Positions 26,768 to 36,009 are shown, numbered from the stretch's first letter. The stretch is DNA of 64,000 nucleotides from Pseudomonas sp. H9 (GCF_004353925.1 NZ_SMOK01000017.1:124001-188000); one strand, 5' to 3'. Translations and numbers: made by a program. The notes: generated from the letters alone by a model not told the origin.

Positions 26768-27148
26768 CTACGGGTTCTGCTTCAAACCTGGCAAGACCAT
26801 CTCGAACCAGATGGTCTCGATGACGGGCCGTTTCACCTGGTCGGGGTGGGCGGCGTACCACTGGTTGAGGCCTTCGCGTACGGTATCGAGCGTCTGCCCC
26901 TTCAACCCCCTGCCAAAACGCGGAATCAGGCTGTGCTCATCGGACGGCGGCTTCGCCGCATGGTAGGCGGCCTCCACTTCAAAGGCATTGGCGACGCCGA
27001 TCAGATAGACCTTTTTGAGCTGCTCCGACGACTGCATCCATTGCTCGCCGGTGATCAAGGCGACCCCTTCGGCGCGGGCAATACCCGAAGCCGTCGTCAG
27101 GGTCAGCCATGCCGCCAATACCAACGTACCCACTCGCAATGCGCTCAT
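26768..27148 (-). CDS. Small exported protein of unknown function
   Basis: 126 residues from ATG at 27148 with a strong GGAGGGA site. A signal peptide ends IARAEG. The mature part (LITGEQWMQSSEQLKKVYLI, GVANAFEVEAAYH) looks helical, with a conserved-looking GLNQWYAAHPDQVKRPV segment near the end. It is typical of short periplasmic Rap1a/Tai-like immunity-type folds in size, but I cannot assign it. Cotranscribed with the glycine-zipper lipoprotein. Confidence 0.72.
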   Translation of the reverse strand: MSALRVGTLVLAAWLTLTTASGIARAEGVALITGEQWMQSSEQLKKVYLIGVANAFEVEAAYHAAKPPSDEHSLIPRFGRGLKGQTLDTVREGLNQWYAAHPDQVKRPVIETIWFEMVLPGLKQNP

Positions 27149-27240
27149 CGTCTTCCCTCCTCGCCAGGCAGCCGGGAAATCCGGGTCTACCTGCAAGTTT
27201 AGATTCACGCGTGAAGACCGAACTGTTTTGCACCTGATCG

Positions 27241-27264
27241 GTAGAGCTGGCTTGCCCTGCGAAC
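27241..27264 (+). repeat. Degenerate single REP arm
   Basis: gtagagctggcttgccctgc resembles a forward REP arm with several changes. It lies ~90 bp upstream of the exported-protein gene. Confidence 0.5.
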
Positions 27265-27392
27265 TGGCGCGAGGCGCATCATTCATCAGCCGCATATGGC
27301 TCGTACGAATAAACGATTTTCCTTACATACTGCTGACAGGCGATGCTTCTACTACGCAGCGAACCTTGTCATTGAATCAAGAGGAAACGTAG

Positions 27393-27836
27393 ATGAAAGC
27401 CGAGGCAAATACGAACGATTCGAGGCCTTTTGAAGTCAAGCACTTGGACCATGTAGTGCTCAGGGTCCAGGACATGCAGCGCAGTCTGGCGTTTTACACC
27501 CAGACGCTGGGATGCCAAATCACCAAACATCGCGATGACCTTGGCATGATTCACCTCGCCGCCGGGACCTCAATGATCGACCTGGTCGATGTTCAAGGCC
27601 CAATGGGCCGTCAGGCAGGCGGTCCGGCAGATCCACAACACCGTAATGTCGATCACTTCTGCCTGCGCATCGCGCCGTTCGACGAAACCGAGATTCTGGC
27701 GTTCTTGCATTCGGTCGGCATCAAGGCAGAAAAAGCGGTGACCCGCTACGGTGCCGAAGGCGATGGCCCTTCCCTGTATTGCTTCGATCCGGACGGCAAT
27801 CAGGTGGAGCTCAAAGGGCCACCCGTTTCGGTGTGA
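27393..27836 (+). CDS. VOC-family (glyoxalase/dioxygenase-fold) protein
   Basis: 147 residues with AGAGGA ahead of the ATG. Two VOC modules: VKHLDHVVLRVQDMQRSLAF at the start, and HRNVDHFCLRIAPFDETEI followed by YCFDPDGNQVELKGP. Metal-ligand candidates are His in LDHVV, the His in VDHFC and Glu in VELKG, so a metal-dependent role is possible. It is often annotated as a 'virulence' VOC protein, without biochemical support. Its last 37 bases overlap the convergent LysR gene. Confidence 0.82.
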   Translation: MKAEANTNDSRPFEVKHLDHVVLRVQDMQRSLAFYTQTLGCQITKHRDDLGMIHLAAGTSMIDLVDVQGPMGRQAGGPADPQHRNVDHFCLRIAPFDETEILAFLHSVGIKAEKAVTRYGAEGDGPSLYCFDPDGNQVELKGPPVSV

Positions 27837-28738
27837 AAGGGTTGTCCGGCTTCAACGAAGCAGTTTCGCAGCCATCGCAACGCCGGATCGGCATCCTTTC
27901 TGTTATGCCAGGCTTGCCGATAGGCAAGCTTGGGCAAGGCAAGGGGTGGCTCAAAGCAACGCAGATCGGGGAACCGCTCGATCCCGATCAGGGCTTTGCT
28001 GGCGATGGTCAGGATCAGATCCGTTCCCTCGATCAACTCGGCGGCGGCGCTCCAATGCGGGAGTGCCAGGGCAATGTTGCGGGTCAAGCCTTTGGCACTG
28101 AGCGCCCGTTCGATTTCATCATTGGCGTCTGGTCGCAGGGCCAGCATCACATGCGGCCTGTGCAACCACTCCTCCAGCGTTAGCCGCCCCTGCGCGGGTA
28201 ATGCAGCGGCATCGGCCACGCTCACGAACTGGTCGGGAAACAGCTCCTCAGCCAGGATTTCCTCGGGCAGTTCTGGAAAGATGCCCAGCGCGAGATCAAG
28301 CTCACCGTCGACCAACTGCGCGTGCATTGCCTCGCGGCTCGCCTGGCTGATCGCCAGCTCGATACCAGGGGCTTCGCTTCTCACCCGGCGCACCACTGCG
28401 GGTAGCACGGTTCTGGCGGAGTAATCGGACAGCGACAAGCGCATTCGGGCGCGCGCGGTTGCCGGGTCGAAGTCTGCTTCCCCCAGCAGGCTGTTCAAAC
28501 CTAACAGTGCTGCTTCCAGGGGTTTTAGCAAGGCCTGGGACTTGGCCGTCAGCGCCATGTAGCCATCGCGCCGGATCAACAACTGATCGTTGAAATGGAC
28601 ACGCAGTTGCGCCAGTGCATGGCTCACCGCAGGCTGGCTCTTGTGCAAGCGCACCGCGGCTCGGGTCACATGGCGCTCGGTCAACAGCGCATGCAACGTC
28701 AGCAGCAGGTTCAGGTCGATACGGCGAAGCTCATCCAT
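27800..28738 (-). CDS. LysR-family transcriptional regulator
   Basis: 312 residues from MDELRRIDLNLLLTLHALL at 28738, the standard LysR opening. HTH: ERHVTRAAVRLHKSQPAVSH, LAQLRVHFNDQLL. The effector domain follows (RLSLSDYSARTVLPAVVRRV, GELDLALGIFPEL). The NodD/LinR-like subgroup is typical for regulators of small catabolic genes. It converges on the VOC gene; a target cannot be named. Confidence 0.88.
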   Translation of the reverse strand: MDELRRIDLNLLLTLHALLTERHVTRAAVRLHKSQPAVSHALAQLRVHFNDQLLIRRDGYMALTAKSQALLKPLEAALLGLNSLLGEADFDPATARARMRLSLSDYSARTVLPAVVRRVRSEAPGIELAISQASREAMHAQLVDGELDLALGIFPELPEEILAEELFPDQFVSVADAAALPAQGRLTLEEWLHRPHVMLALRPDANDEIERALSAKGLTRNIALALPHWSAAAELIEGTDLILTIASKALIGIERFPDLRCFEPPLALPKLAYRQAWHNRKDADPALRWLRNCFVEAGQPFHTETGGPLSST

Positions 28739-28804
28739 GGCAGGGTTCCGGTAAGGCATTGATCCCCGGGACCCTATCAGATCCATGGTATGAAGTGGCA
28801 CCCT

Positions 28805-28875
28805 GTAGGAGCGGGCTTGCCCCGCGATGCAATGTGTCTGTCAAGCCGCCATCGCGGGGCAAGCCCGCTCCTACA
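28805..28875 (+). repeat. REP pair
   Basis: Forward arm from 28805 and reverse arm ending at 28874, 23 bp apart. The remaining ~160 bp to the next gene end at 29039 hold nothing recognisable. Confidence 0.85.
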
Positions 28876-29038
28876 GCGTCTATGCGAAGGCTTGGAGCTA
28901 TCGACGATGCTACCTACCGCACACCGCATGACTTTTATGCCTTGAAAGCATCGCCCCCGAAAACGTTGCGCAGCCGGACAGATGATTGCCGTCGGCAGCT
29001 GGCCTTCAGTTATCTGCGCCCACCGAGTGAGAGCGTGC

Positions 29039-30031
29039 TCAGTGCAGGACGATGCTGTTCACCACCAACGGACACAGCGCCTGGAGCTTGGTGAAATCTT
29101 TATCCGCCTGTGCTTTTTTGGCCTGGCTACTCGTCGTCCCGCAACTGACCAATACGGCTTTGTCAGCCTTGAAAAACACGTTGAGGCGCACTGCCTGATA
29201 CGCCTTGAAACCGTCCTGTTCTACTTCGGTGTTGTAGTCCAGCCAGTAGCCTGGCAGTGATGCAACCGTCTGTGCGCCACCGTTGATGAATGTACTGTCA
29301 GGCGGGGTCAGCGTTCTGATTCTGCCGCCTGCAAGCTGGTCTTTGATGTCCTGGGTTGAAATCCTGGCCCCCGTGTTGACGACATCGAGGGTAATGACCT
29401 GTCGGCCGTAGCCGGCCATGCTGTGCCAGCGCTGAACACTCTTTGTGTGCGCTTTTTCCGCGACCCATGAAATCGGTAGATCCATCATCAGGTTCACCCC
29501 CAGCGAATTTGGCTGCCCCTGTGTGTCGAAGCGCTGAAGCAGTTTGTCCGTGAACTCACTGGCGGGCTGATCTTTGTAGCGGACAGCCGCCAGGTACGGA
29601 AACACGCTGGCATCCACCTTGCCTTTCTCTGCGTTGTTCACTTCGGCGATGAACTTGACGGCATTGCGATGTGTTAAGGCTGGCACGTCGATCTTCTCGG
29701 CAAGGGCTGCCTCCATGCGCGAAACCATTGGGCGGAAGGTGTCCTCGCCGATCGCTGCACTTATTTCTGCACCCAGTTTGTCCTTGATCGAATTGCCAAA
29801 CACCGAGGCGAAATTAAGCTCGGCGCTTTTGGCCGATGCCTGTAACTCGGGGTATCGCGTGGGGATGAGTTTGAGCGTGTAGTCTTGAGCGAGTAGGTAA
29901 CCATAGGCCTTGCCGAGCCCCAGCATTGCCTCGTCGCTGCGACCAAAACTGAAGTCGGCAACGGCAGGAACAGAGAAGGCAGCAAGCATCAGGCTCAGTG
30001 GTGCGAGGGTGTGGCGGCGGAGCGTTTGCAT
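29039..30031 (-). CDS. Exported protein of unknown function
   Basis: 330 residues from the ATG at 30031, with a signal peptide ending AVADFSFG. The start is supported by the signal peptide; no strong ribosome-binding site is seen. The mature protein is mixed alpha/beta with two Cys in the last third (LVSCGTTSS, LQALCPLVV) that could pair. No domain is recognised. It lies ~180 bp from the divergent sigma gene. Confidence 0.7.
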   Translation of the reverse strand: MQTLRRHTLAPLSLMLAAFSVPAVADFSFGRSDEAMLGLGKAYGYLLAQDYTLKLIPTRYPELQASAKSAELNFASVFGNSIKDKLGAEISAAIGEDTFRPMVSRMEAALAEKIDVPALTHRNAVKFIAEVNNAEKGKVDASVFPYLAAVRYKDQPASEFTDKLLQRFDTQGQPNSLGVNLMMDLPISWVAEKAHTKSVQRWHSMAGYGRQVITLDVVNTGARISTQDIKDQLAGGRIRTLTPPDSTFINGGAQTVASLPGYWLDYNTEVEQDGFKAYQAVRLNVFFKADKAVLVSCGTTSSQAKKAQADKDFTKLQALCPLVVNSIVLH

Positions 30032-30177
30032 CGGGGAAAGGTCCGTTTTCAAAACAGCGGTGGCATAGATCGGCGCACATCTAAACACTTCTAAACAGAG
30101 ATGTACAAAGTGCCATCATCGCGTTCAACTGCGGTGCCCGTGGGATGTCAATTTGCCCAGCCTAGAAACATCGTGTT

Positions 30178-30196
30178 ATAAATGAGATTCACTATC
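30178..30196 (+). promoter_or_regulatory. Candidate Fur box of the second sigma/FecR set
   Basis: ataaatgagattcactatc matches the Fur consensus at 13 of 19 positions by eye and ends 14 bp before the sigma ATG. Confidence 0.55.
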
Positions 30197-30210
30197 AATT
30201 GGGCGCCATC

Positions 30211-30720
30211 ATGGCTTCGACAGATAAAGATCTCCTGCAGGCGTTGGCCTTGCACTATGACGATCTGGTCGAGCACATCCGCCGGCGATTCTCCAACCAG
30301 CATTTCGCCCGTGACGTGGTGCATGACGTCTGCGTGCAGATTCTTGAAAAGCCGCCGCTCAAAGCCATCAATGTCCCCATCGCTTTCCTGCGCCGCGCGA
30401 CGCTCAACCGGGCGATCGACCGACGCCGCGCCGAAAGTACCCGTTCGTTGTACGTGCAAAGCCAGATAGCGGTGGTCGAGCAGCATCGCGACGACCTCGA
30501 TGGCGCGATGGCACTGGAGTTCGAACAGCGCCTGCGCGCACTGCTGGCGGTTATCGAGTCGTTGCCGGATCGCCAACGTCAGGTGTTCCTGCTCCATCGT
30601 ATCCACGGCATGCCACAGCAGGAGATCGCCGACGCGCTGGAGATTTCGCTGAACATGGTTGCCCAGCATTTCATGCGGGCCATGCGCACTCTCGCCAAAC
30701 GCTGGCAGCCTGAGGCCTGA
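30211..30720 (+). CDS. ECF sigma factor, FecI type
   Basis: 169 residues from ATG at 30211; the longer frame begins at a TTG within the Fur-box region. Region 2 (LALHYDDLVEHIRRRFSN, DVVHDVCVQILE) and region 4 (LPDRQRQVFLLHRIHGMPQQ, EIADALEISLNMVAQHFMRA) are intact; the SLNMV recognition stretch is typical of siderophore-receptor sigma factors. It is followed three bases later by its FecR gene. Confidence 0.9.
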   Translation: MASTDKDLLQALALHYDDLVEHIRRRFSNQHFARDVVHDVCVQILEKPPLKAINVPIAFLRRATLNRAIDRRRAESTRSLYVQSQIAVVEQHRDDLDGAMALEFEQRLRALLAVIESLPDRQRQVFLLHRIHGMPQQEIADALEISLNMVAQHFMRAMRTLAKRWQPEA

Positions 30721-30723
30721 CTG

Positions 30724-31548
30724 ATGCAACGCCGTCCCCCACCCGCTGTGCCCGATGCCTTGGAGCCCTACGCCGAAGCCTTGCGCACGCTGGTGCCCAG
30801 CCGTGAAGCGCTGCTGGCCGAAGCCAAGGCGCAGCGGGCCAATCGCCGGCGCAAGACGGCCGGCACCGCCTTGTTGCTGGCGTTGGCGGGCTGGATCTGG
30901 CTGGCCGACCCGATGCTGGGCTACCGCCAGGTTGAGGTCGCCAGCAGCGACCACGACGTGTTGCGCCTGGACGATGGCAGCGTGATCGAGTTGGACGCTG
31001 GCAGTGTGCTGCGCATCGAGTACCGCCTGCGTAGCCGACAGTTCGAACTGCTTGCGGGCGAAGGCCTGTTCAGCGTTGCCCACCTGCCCACACCCTTCAT
31101 CGTTCGCAGCCAGGGCGTGGCGGTGCGCGACATTGGTACGGTGTTCGATGTACGCAGCGACCTGCGCGGCGTGCGGGTGGCGGTGATCGAAGGCGCCGTG
31201 GAAGTCGACAATGGCCAGGCCCGCCAGCAACTGACGGCCAACCAGCAACTGCTCGCCAGTCGCCAGGCACTGGGGCCGGTCGAAGCGAGCAATCCTGACG
31301 AACTGCGTGCCTGGCTGTATGGCATGTTCCACTTCGACGGCACACCGCTGGACGCCGTCATCGCGCAGTTGCAACGCCACCGCGACGCACCAATTCATCT
31401 GAACAACCCGACTCCCCCGCTACCTCGACTGAGCGGCGAGTTCCCGACCGACAATGTCGAACAGCTGATCGACGCCCTGCCGCGGCTGGCCCCGGTTGAT
31501 GTTCAGCGCGAAAAAAACGGCAGCGTCGAGGTGAAGGTGCGCCGCTGA
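30724..31548 (+). CDS. FecR-like regulator lacking the usual N-terminal anti-sigma domain
   Basis: 274 residues, shorter than the two other FecR proteins in the window (325 and 312). The cytoplasmic part is only ~45 residues and lacks the Trp-containing DUF4880 pattern; it is rich in Arg/Ala (EAKAQRANRRRKTAG). A single membrane helix (ALLLALAGWIWLAD) leads into a normal periplasmic FecR domain (DDGSVIELDAGSVLRIEY, GVAVRDIGTVFDVR) and C-terminal STN-contact region. It may regulate its sigma factor differently. Confidence 0.82.
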   Translation: MQRRPPPAVPDALEPYAEALRTLVPSREALLAEAKAQRANRRRKTAGTALLLALAGWIWLADPMLGYRQVEVASSDHDVLRLDDGSVIELDAGSVLRIEYRLRSRQFELLAGEGLFSVAHLPTPFIVRSQGVAVRDIGTVFDVRSDLRGVRVAVIEGAVEVDNGQARQQLTANQQLLASRQALGPVEASNPDELRAWLYGMFHFDGTPLDAVIAQLQRHRDAPIHLNNPTPPLPRLSGEFPTDNVEQLIDALPRLAPVDVQREKNGSVEVKVRR

Positions 31549-31564
31549 ATTTTTTTTCAGCGGC
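31541..31564 (+). other. Hairpin with T-rich loop at the FecR gene end
   Basis: Arms gccgctga (31541-31548) and tcagcggc (31557-31564) flank an A plus T-run loop and include the stop codon. The T run is in the loop, so it is not a standard terminator; attenuation between regulator and receptor is possible. Confidence 0.45.
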
Positions 31565-31637
31565 ACATCAATATTCGTCACAACACAAACGCCAATCCCA
31601 ATGAAACTTATTCTCAACCGTTTCCGATAGGGATTAC

Positions 31638-34142
31638 ATGACGTTCTTTGTCCATTCGCGACGCCAGGCGAAGGTGCTGGCAGCCCTCGGTTTACTCGTT
31701 GCTGGCCCGTTGCAGGCCGAACAGTTGCACTACCGCATTGACCTGCCGGCGCAATCACTGGATCGCTCGATCAACGCCCTCGCACGCCAGACCGGCAGCC
31801 TCATTCTGTTCAACACCGACGCGGCCCAGGCCGTTCAGGCACCGGCACTGCACCAGCAACTGAGCGTCGAACAGGCGCTGCGCCAGTTGATCGCCGGCAG
31901 CAAGCTGAGCCTTAGCCAGACCACCGATGGCCAGTACCTGATTACCCTGCCCAGCGAACCGGTTAAAGGTGCGCTGGAGCTGGATGCCTCCAGTGTCATC
32001 GGCCGCCCTCCGCTGAGCAGCATCACCGAGAACAGCCACTCCTACGCCATCGGCGCCACAACCGTCGGCAGTAAGGTGGCGCAATCGCTCAAGGAAGTGC
32101 CTCATGCGGTATCTGTCGTCACCCGCCAGCGCATCGAAGATCAGAACCTCACCACCCTGACCGATGCTCTGGACAAAACCACCGGCGTTACCCTGCAGAG
32201 AAACGGCGCCACCGGCTCGTCATTGGGCAATGACTCGAACTTTTTTTCCCGTGGTTTTGAAGTGTCGAACATCCAGCTCGATGGCGGCGCACCGATGGAC
32301 ACCACGATCTCCGGCTACGGCTCGATCAGCCAGCTGGACCTGGCCCAGTACGACCACGTCGAGTTCCTGCGCGGCGTCGATGGCCTGTACTCCGGCAGCG
32401 GCAACCCCGGCGGCACCATCAACCTGGTGCGCAAACGCGCGCTGGATCACAACCAAGTGAAGTTCTCGACCTCGGCCGGCAGTTGGGACACCTATCGCAG
32501 CGAGCTCGACGTCACCGGCCCACTGAACGAAGCCGGCAACATTCGCGGTCGGGCAGGCGCGGCGTATCAGAACAATCAGTTCTACTACGACACCGCCAAC
32601 ATGGAGAAGCACCTGTACTACGGCTCGCTGGAGTTCGACCTGAGCCCAGACACCCTGCTGACCGTCGGCGGCAGTTATCAGGAAAGCGAAGGGATACCCA
32701 ACTTCGGCGGCCTGCCACGCTACAAGGACGGCAGCGACATCGGCCTGTCGCGCCACACCGCGTACCTGGCCGACTGGGCCTCGGTGCATGAAAAAACCAA
32801 ACAGGCCTACCTGAAGCTCGACCACACCCTCGCTGAAGGCTGGGTGTGGACCACCGACCTGACCTGGATGGACATGGACCGCGACGGCAACTCACTGTTC
32901 GCCAACGGTGCCATCGACCCGCTCACCGGCAAAGGGCTGAAATGGATGAACTACCCCGCCAAGACCGGCCTTGAGCGCAAGAGCATCAACAGCTACGTCA
33001 AAGGTGGCTTTGACCTGTTCGGCTTGCAGCATGACGTGCTGCTGGGCGGCGACTACGCCCATTCCGACGGCTACACCGTGCAGCGCTGGGGCCTGCTTAA
33101 CTTCAACGACGTCGACGTCTTCAACCCGACACAACCCGTCGACCCCGGCAGTACGCCGAACAAGACCCACGACAACACCGTCGAGAAGTACGGCTACTAC
33201 GGCATGACCCGCCTGTCGCTGACCGACAGGACCAAGCTGATCCTCGGCGCGCGTGTGTCCACGTACAAGTACCGCGACACGGAAGTGTTCTTCGACGATT
33301 TCGGCAACGTGCTGGACGACCCTGCGCCCTATCACCGCAGCCTCAAGGAACAGGGGGTGACCACGCCGTATGCCGGCCTGACCTTCGACCTGACGCCGCA
33401 GTGGACCACCTACGTCAGCTACGCCGAAACCTATAAACCGCAGTTTCTACAGGTCGGCGCAGGTGGCAAGACCTTGGACGCCGCCACCTCGAAAAGCTAC
33501 GAGATCGGCCTCAAAGGCTTGCTGAACGACGACCGGATCAACACCACCTTCGCTGTTTACCGCATCGAACAGGAAGGCGCCGCTATCGAAGACCTGCGCT
33601 ACCCGCCAACCTACGGGGCGACCAACTGCTGCTACCTGAACCAAGGCGAAGTGGTCAGCGAAGGCTTCGATGCCGAAATCAGCGGTGAAGTACTGACGGG
33701 CCTGGAACTGTTTGCCGGCTACACCTACAACCACACGGTCGACAAAGCCAACGACAGCACGCGGGCGATCTACGCCGCCGTCACGCCCAAGCACCTGTTC
33801 AAACTGTGGGGCACCTACCGCCTGCCGGGCGACCTGGACAAATGGAAGCTTGGCCTGGGCGCCACCGCCCAGAGCAACAATGGCCGGAGTGGTACGGTGA
33901 CCCCTTACAACCCGGCCACCGGCAAGTACGACGGTGATCCAGAAGCGTTCAAATTTGTTCAGGCCGGTTACACCATCTGGAGCTCCAGTGTGGAGTACCA
34001 GATCGACCAGCACTGGTCGGCGATCGTCAACGCCAACAACCTGTTCGACAAGAAGTACTACCAGACCGTCGGCACCTCGGCCAACGGCAACTTCTACGGC
34101 GACCCACGCAACTTCACCCTCACCGTACGCGCCACGTACTGA
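31638..34142 (+). CDS. TonB-dependent siderophore receptor with STN domain
   Basis: 834 residues. A signal peptide ends PLQAEQ. The STN domain spans ~30-105 (IDLPAQSLDRSINALARQTG), followed by a plug (VSVVTRQRIEDQNLTTLTDA, RGFEVSNIQLDGGAPMD, HVEFLRGVDGLYSGSGNPGG) and a barrel ending FTLTVRATY. The plug style (GLYSGSGNPGGTINLVRK) is that of FpvA/FhuE-type receptors. A CC pair in the barrel (TNCCYLNQG) may lie in an external loop. It is the receptor of the sigma/FecR genes directly upstream. Confidence 0.9.
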   Translation: MTFFVHSRRQAKVLAALGLLVAGPLQAEQLHYRIDLPAQSLDRSINALARQTGSLILFNTDAAQAVQAPALHQQLSVEQALRQLIAGSKLSLSQTTDGQYLITLPSEPVKGALELDASSVIGRPPLSSITENSHSYAIGATTVGSKVAQSLKEVPHAVSVVTRQRIEDQNLTTLTDALDKTTGVTLQRNGATGSSLGNDSNFFSRGFEVSNIQLDGGAPMDTTISGYGSISQLDLAQYDHVEFLRGVDGLYSGSGNPGGTINLVRKRALDHNQVKFSTSAGSWDTYRSELDVTGPLNEAGNIRGRAGAAYQNNQFYYDTANMEKHLYYGSLEFDLSPDTLLTVGGSYQESEGIPNFGGLPRYKDGSDIGLSRHTAYLADWASVHEKTKQAYLKLDHTLAEGWVWTTDLTWMDMDRDGNSLFANGAIDPLTGKGLKWMNYPAKTGLERKSINSYVKGGFDLFGLQHDVLLGGDYAHSDGYTVQRWGLLNFNDVDVFNPTQPVDPGSTPNKTHDNTVEKYGYYGMTRLSLTDRTKLILGARVSTYKYRDTEVFFDDFGNVLDDPAPYHRSLKEQGVTTPYAGLTFDLTPQWTTYVSYAETYKPQFLQVGAGGKTLDAATSKSYEIGLKGLLNDDRINTTFAVYRIEQEGAAIEDLRYPPTYGATNCCYLNQGEVVSEGFDAEISGEVLTGLELFAGYTYNHTVDKANDSTRAIYAAVTPKHLFKLWGTYRLPGDLDKWKLGLGATAQSNNGRSGTVTPYNPATGKYDGDPEAFKFVQAGYTIWSSSVEYQIDQHWSAIVNANNLFDKKYYQTVGTSANGNFYGDPRNFTLTVRATY

Positions 34143-34146
34143 GTCT

Positions 34147-34216
34147 GTAGGAGCGGGCTTGCCCCGCGATGCGATCTGGCTGCAAGACCGCTATCGCGGG
34201 GCAAGCCCGCTCCTAC
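34147..34216 (+). repeat. REP pair
   Basis: Forward arm directly after the receptor stop codon and reverse arm ending at 34216. It separates the second and third iron-signalling sets. Confidence 0.86.
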
Positions 34217-34285
34217 AAGGGGACAATTTGCGAACAGTGACGCAAATAGCAATACTTCTTATTTACATAGTGTTGACAACTATTT

Positions 34286-34870
34286 ATGCTGCCCGACGCG
34301 ACCAAGCCGGTCGTTTCACAGAGCAGCCTGATCGTGCCGATTGCCCTCCCCTCTGCGCCAGTCTCGCAAAGCCCGTCGTGGCAGGACATCGACCTGCGTT
34401 GGGCCTATAACGACTTGCTGCTCAGCCTCAGCCGCCAGACCCGTTGTGTACAGCGCGCCTATGACGTGCTGCACGACGCACTGCTGCGCTTTGCATTGGC
34501 AACCCACCCCCAGCCGCTGACCCAGCCCAACGCCTACCTGCGCCAGGTGGCGCAATCGGTGTTGATCGACCATTTCCGCCGTAATGCCCGTTTGCAGCCA
34601 CTGCCCGAGGAACATGAGCAAGACGGTGACCTACATGTCACCCCGTCTGCCGAGCACCTGCTGGACATCCAACAGCGGCTGATCGCCCTGCAGCGCATTC
34701 TCGATTGCCTGCCCGCGCGCTGTCGCGAGGTGTTCTGGTTGGCGCGCATCGAGGGTTACGCGCAGAAAGACATCGCCCAGCAATTGGATATCAGCCTGAA
34801 CATGGTCGAGCGCCACATGGCCCGGGCCTTGGTGACGTTGCGCAACGCTCGCGACCTGCTGCGCCCATGA
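34286..34870 (+). CDS. ECF sigma factor, FecI type
   Basis: 194 residues, with ~25 extra N-terminal residues (LPDATKPVVSQSSLIVPIAL) compared with the other two; no later Met offers a shorter start. Region 2: YNDLLLSLSRQTRCVQRAYD, VLHDALLRFAL. Region 4: CREVFWLARIEGYAQKDIAQ, LDISLNMVERHMARAL. An AT-rich imperfect palindrome at 34243-34263 is a weak candidate Fur site. Its last four bases overlap the FecR ATG (ATGA). Confidence 0.88.
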   Translation: MLPDATKPVVSQSSLIVPIALPSAPVSQSPSWQDIDLRWAYNDLLLSLSRQTRCVQRAYDVLHDALLRFALATHPQPLTQPNAYLRQVAQSVLIDHFRRNARLQPLPEEHEQDGDLHVTPSAEHLLDIQQRLIALQRILDCLPARCREVFWLARIEGYAQKDIAQQLDISLNMVERHMARALVTLRNARDLLRP

Positions 34871-35805
34871 ACAATCCACGCGAACAGGCCGCACTGTGGT
34901 TTGCGCGCCTGCACAACGACGCCGACGACCACCCTGAACGTGCCCATTTCGACGCCTGGCTGGCCGCCGACCCGCGCCATGCCGCCGAATACCAGGCGCT
35001 GCAGGAACTGTGGGGCGACTTCAGTTCCACCTCGCGCACCCAAGCCTTGGCCCAGGCCATGGAACACAGCCACCAGCACCAGCGTCAGCGCCGTCGGTTG
35101 TTACAGGGCGGTGTGCTGGCCGTGGTGCTGACGCTGGGCAGCGCGTTCGGCTGGCACAGCCACCGCTATGGCCCGCTGGACCTGAACCTGCAAACCGCCA
35201 TCGGCGAACGGCACGTGCAGCACCTGCGGGACGGCACCGAACTCACCCTCGATGCTGACACCCATTTGCACCTGCACTACACCCCGCAGCAGCGCCTGGT
35301 CGAACTGTTACGCGGCGAGGCGATCTTCGCTGTCGCGCGCCAGCCGCAGCGGCCCTTCATCATCGACAGCGGCTTGGCCCGGGTGCGGGTGCTGGGTACG
35401 CGTTTTGTGGTCAACCGCCTGCCGGACCGCCTGCGAGTTAGCGTCGATCATGGCAAGGTCCAGGTCGACAGCCTCTCGCGACCCGGTGAAAGCCTGGTGC
35501 TGGAAGCCGGTGAAGTGGCCGAAGTGAGCGCCGATGGGCGCCTGCAACGCCTTCAGCGCGCCGCCAGCGATGCCTTCTCGTTCCAGCACGGCAGCCTGGT
35601 GTTCGACCAGGCCGACCTGGCAGAGGTCGCCGCCAGCCTGTCGCGCTACCGCCAGCAACCGGTGCAAGCCGGTGTTGGCAAGAGCCCACGCGTCAGCGCT
35701 GTGGTACAGCTCGCTGATGTCGATAGTTTCCTGCAGTCACTGCCGCAGGTGGTGCCGGTGCGCCTGCGCGACGTCGCTGGCACCACCGTCCTGCAGCCCC
35801 GCTAA
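34867..35805 (+). CDS. FecR-like sigma-factor regulator
   Basis: 312 residues. The start at 34867 overlaps the sigma stop and gives a canonical N-terminus (NPREQAALWFARLHNDADDH, FDAWLAADPRHAAEYQAL) with the conserved Trp residues of DUF4880. Membrane helix near 85-100 (LLQGGVLAVVLTLGSAFGW), then the periplasmic FecR domain (RDGTELTLDADTHLHLHY, LLRGEAIFAVARQ, ARVRVLGTRFVVN) and the receptor-contact part. The longer frame is out of place inside the sigma gene. Confidence 0.9.
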   Translation: MNNPREQAALWFARLHNDADDHPERAHFDAWLAADPRHAAEYQALQELWGDFSSTSRTQALAQAMEHSHQHQRQRRRLLQGGVLAVVLTLGSAFGWHSHRYGPLDLNLQTAIGERHVQHLRDGTELTLDADTHLHLHYTPQQRLVELLRGEAIFAVARQPQRPFIIDSGLARVRVLGTRFVVNRLPDRLRVSVDHGKVQVDSLSRPGESLVLEAGEVAEVSADGRLQRLQRAASDAFSFQHGSLVFDQADLAEVAASLSRYRQQPVQAGVGKSPRVSAVVQLADVDSFLQSLPQVVPVRLRDVAGTTVLQPR

Positions 35806-35822
35806 CAAGCTTGCTGTGTGCT

Positions 35823-35909
35823 GTAGGAGCGGGCTTGCTGTGGGAGCGGGCTTGCCCCGCGATGCGATGCGACTGAAAAACCGCAATCGCGGGGCAAGCC
35901 CGCTCCTAC
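35823..35909 (+). repeat. REP pair with partly duplicated head
   Basis: A truncated arm gtaggagcgggcttgct is joined to a full forward arm; the reverse arm ends at 35909. The arrangement matches the repeat at 13689. Confidence 0.84.
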
Positions 35910-36009
35910 CGTTCGTCGGCATCGCAAATAATTCGCAATCACAACATCAGGGTAGATCGCCCTTCGCGCGTTAGTGCTAGAGCAATTAAACACAAGAAGG
36001 ATGTTCTGC

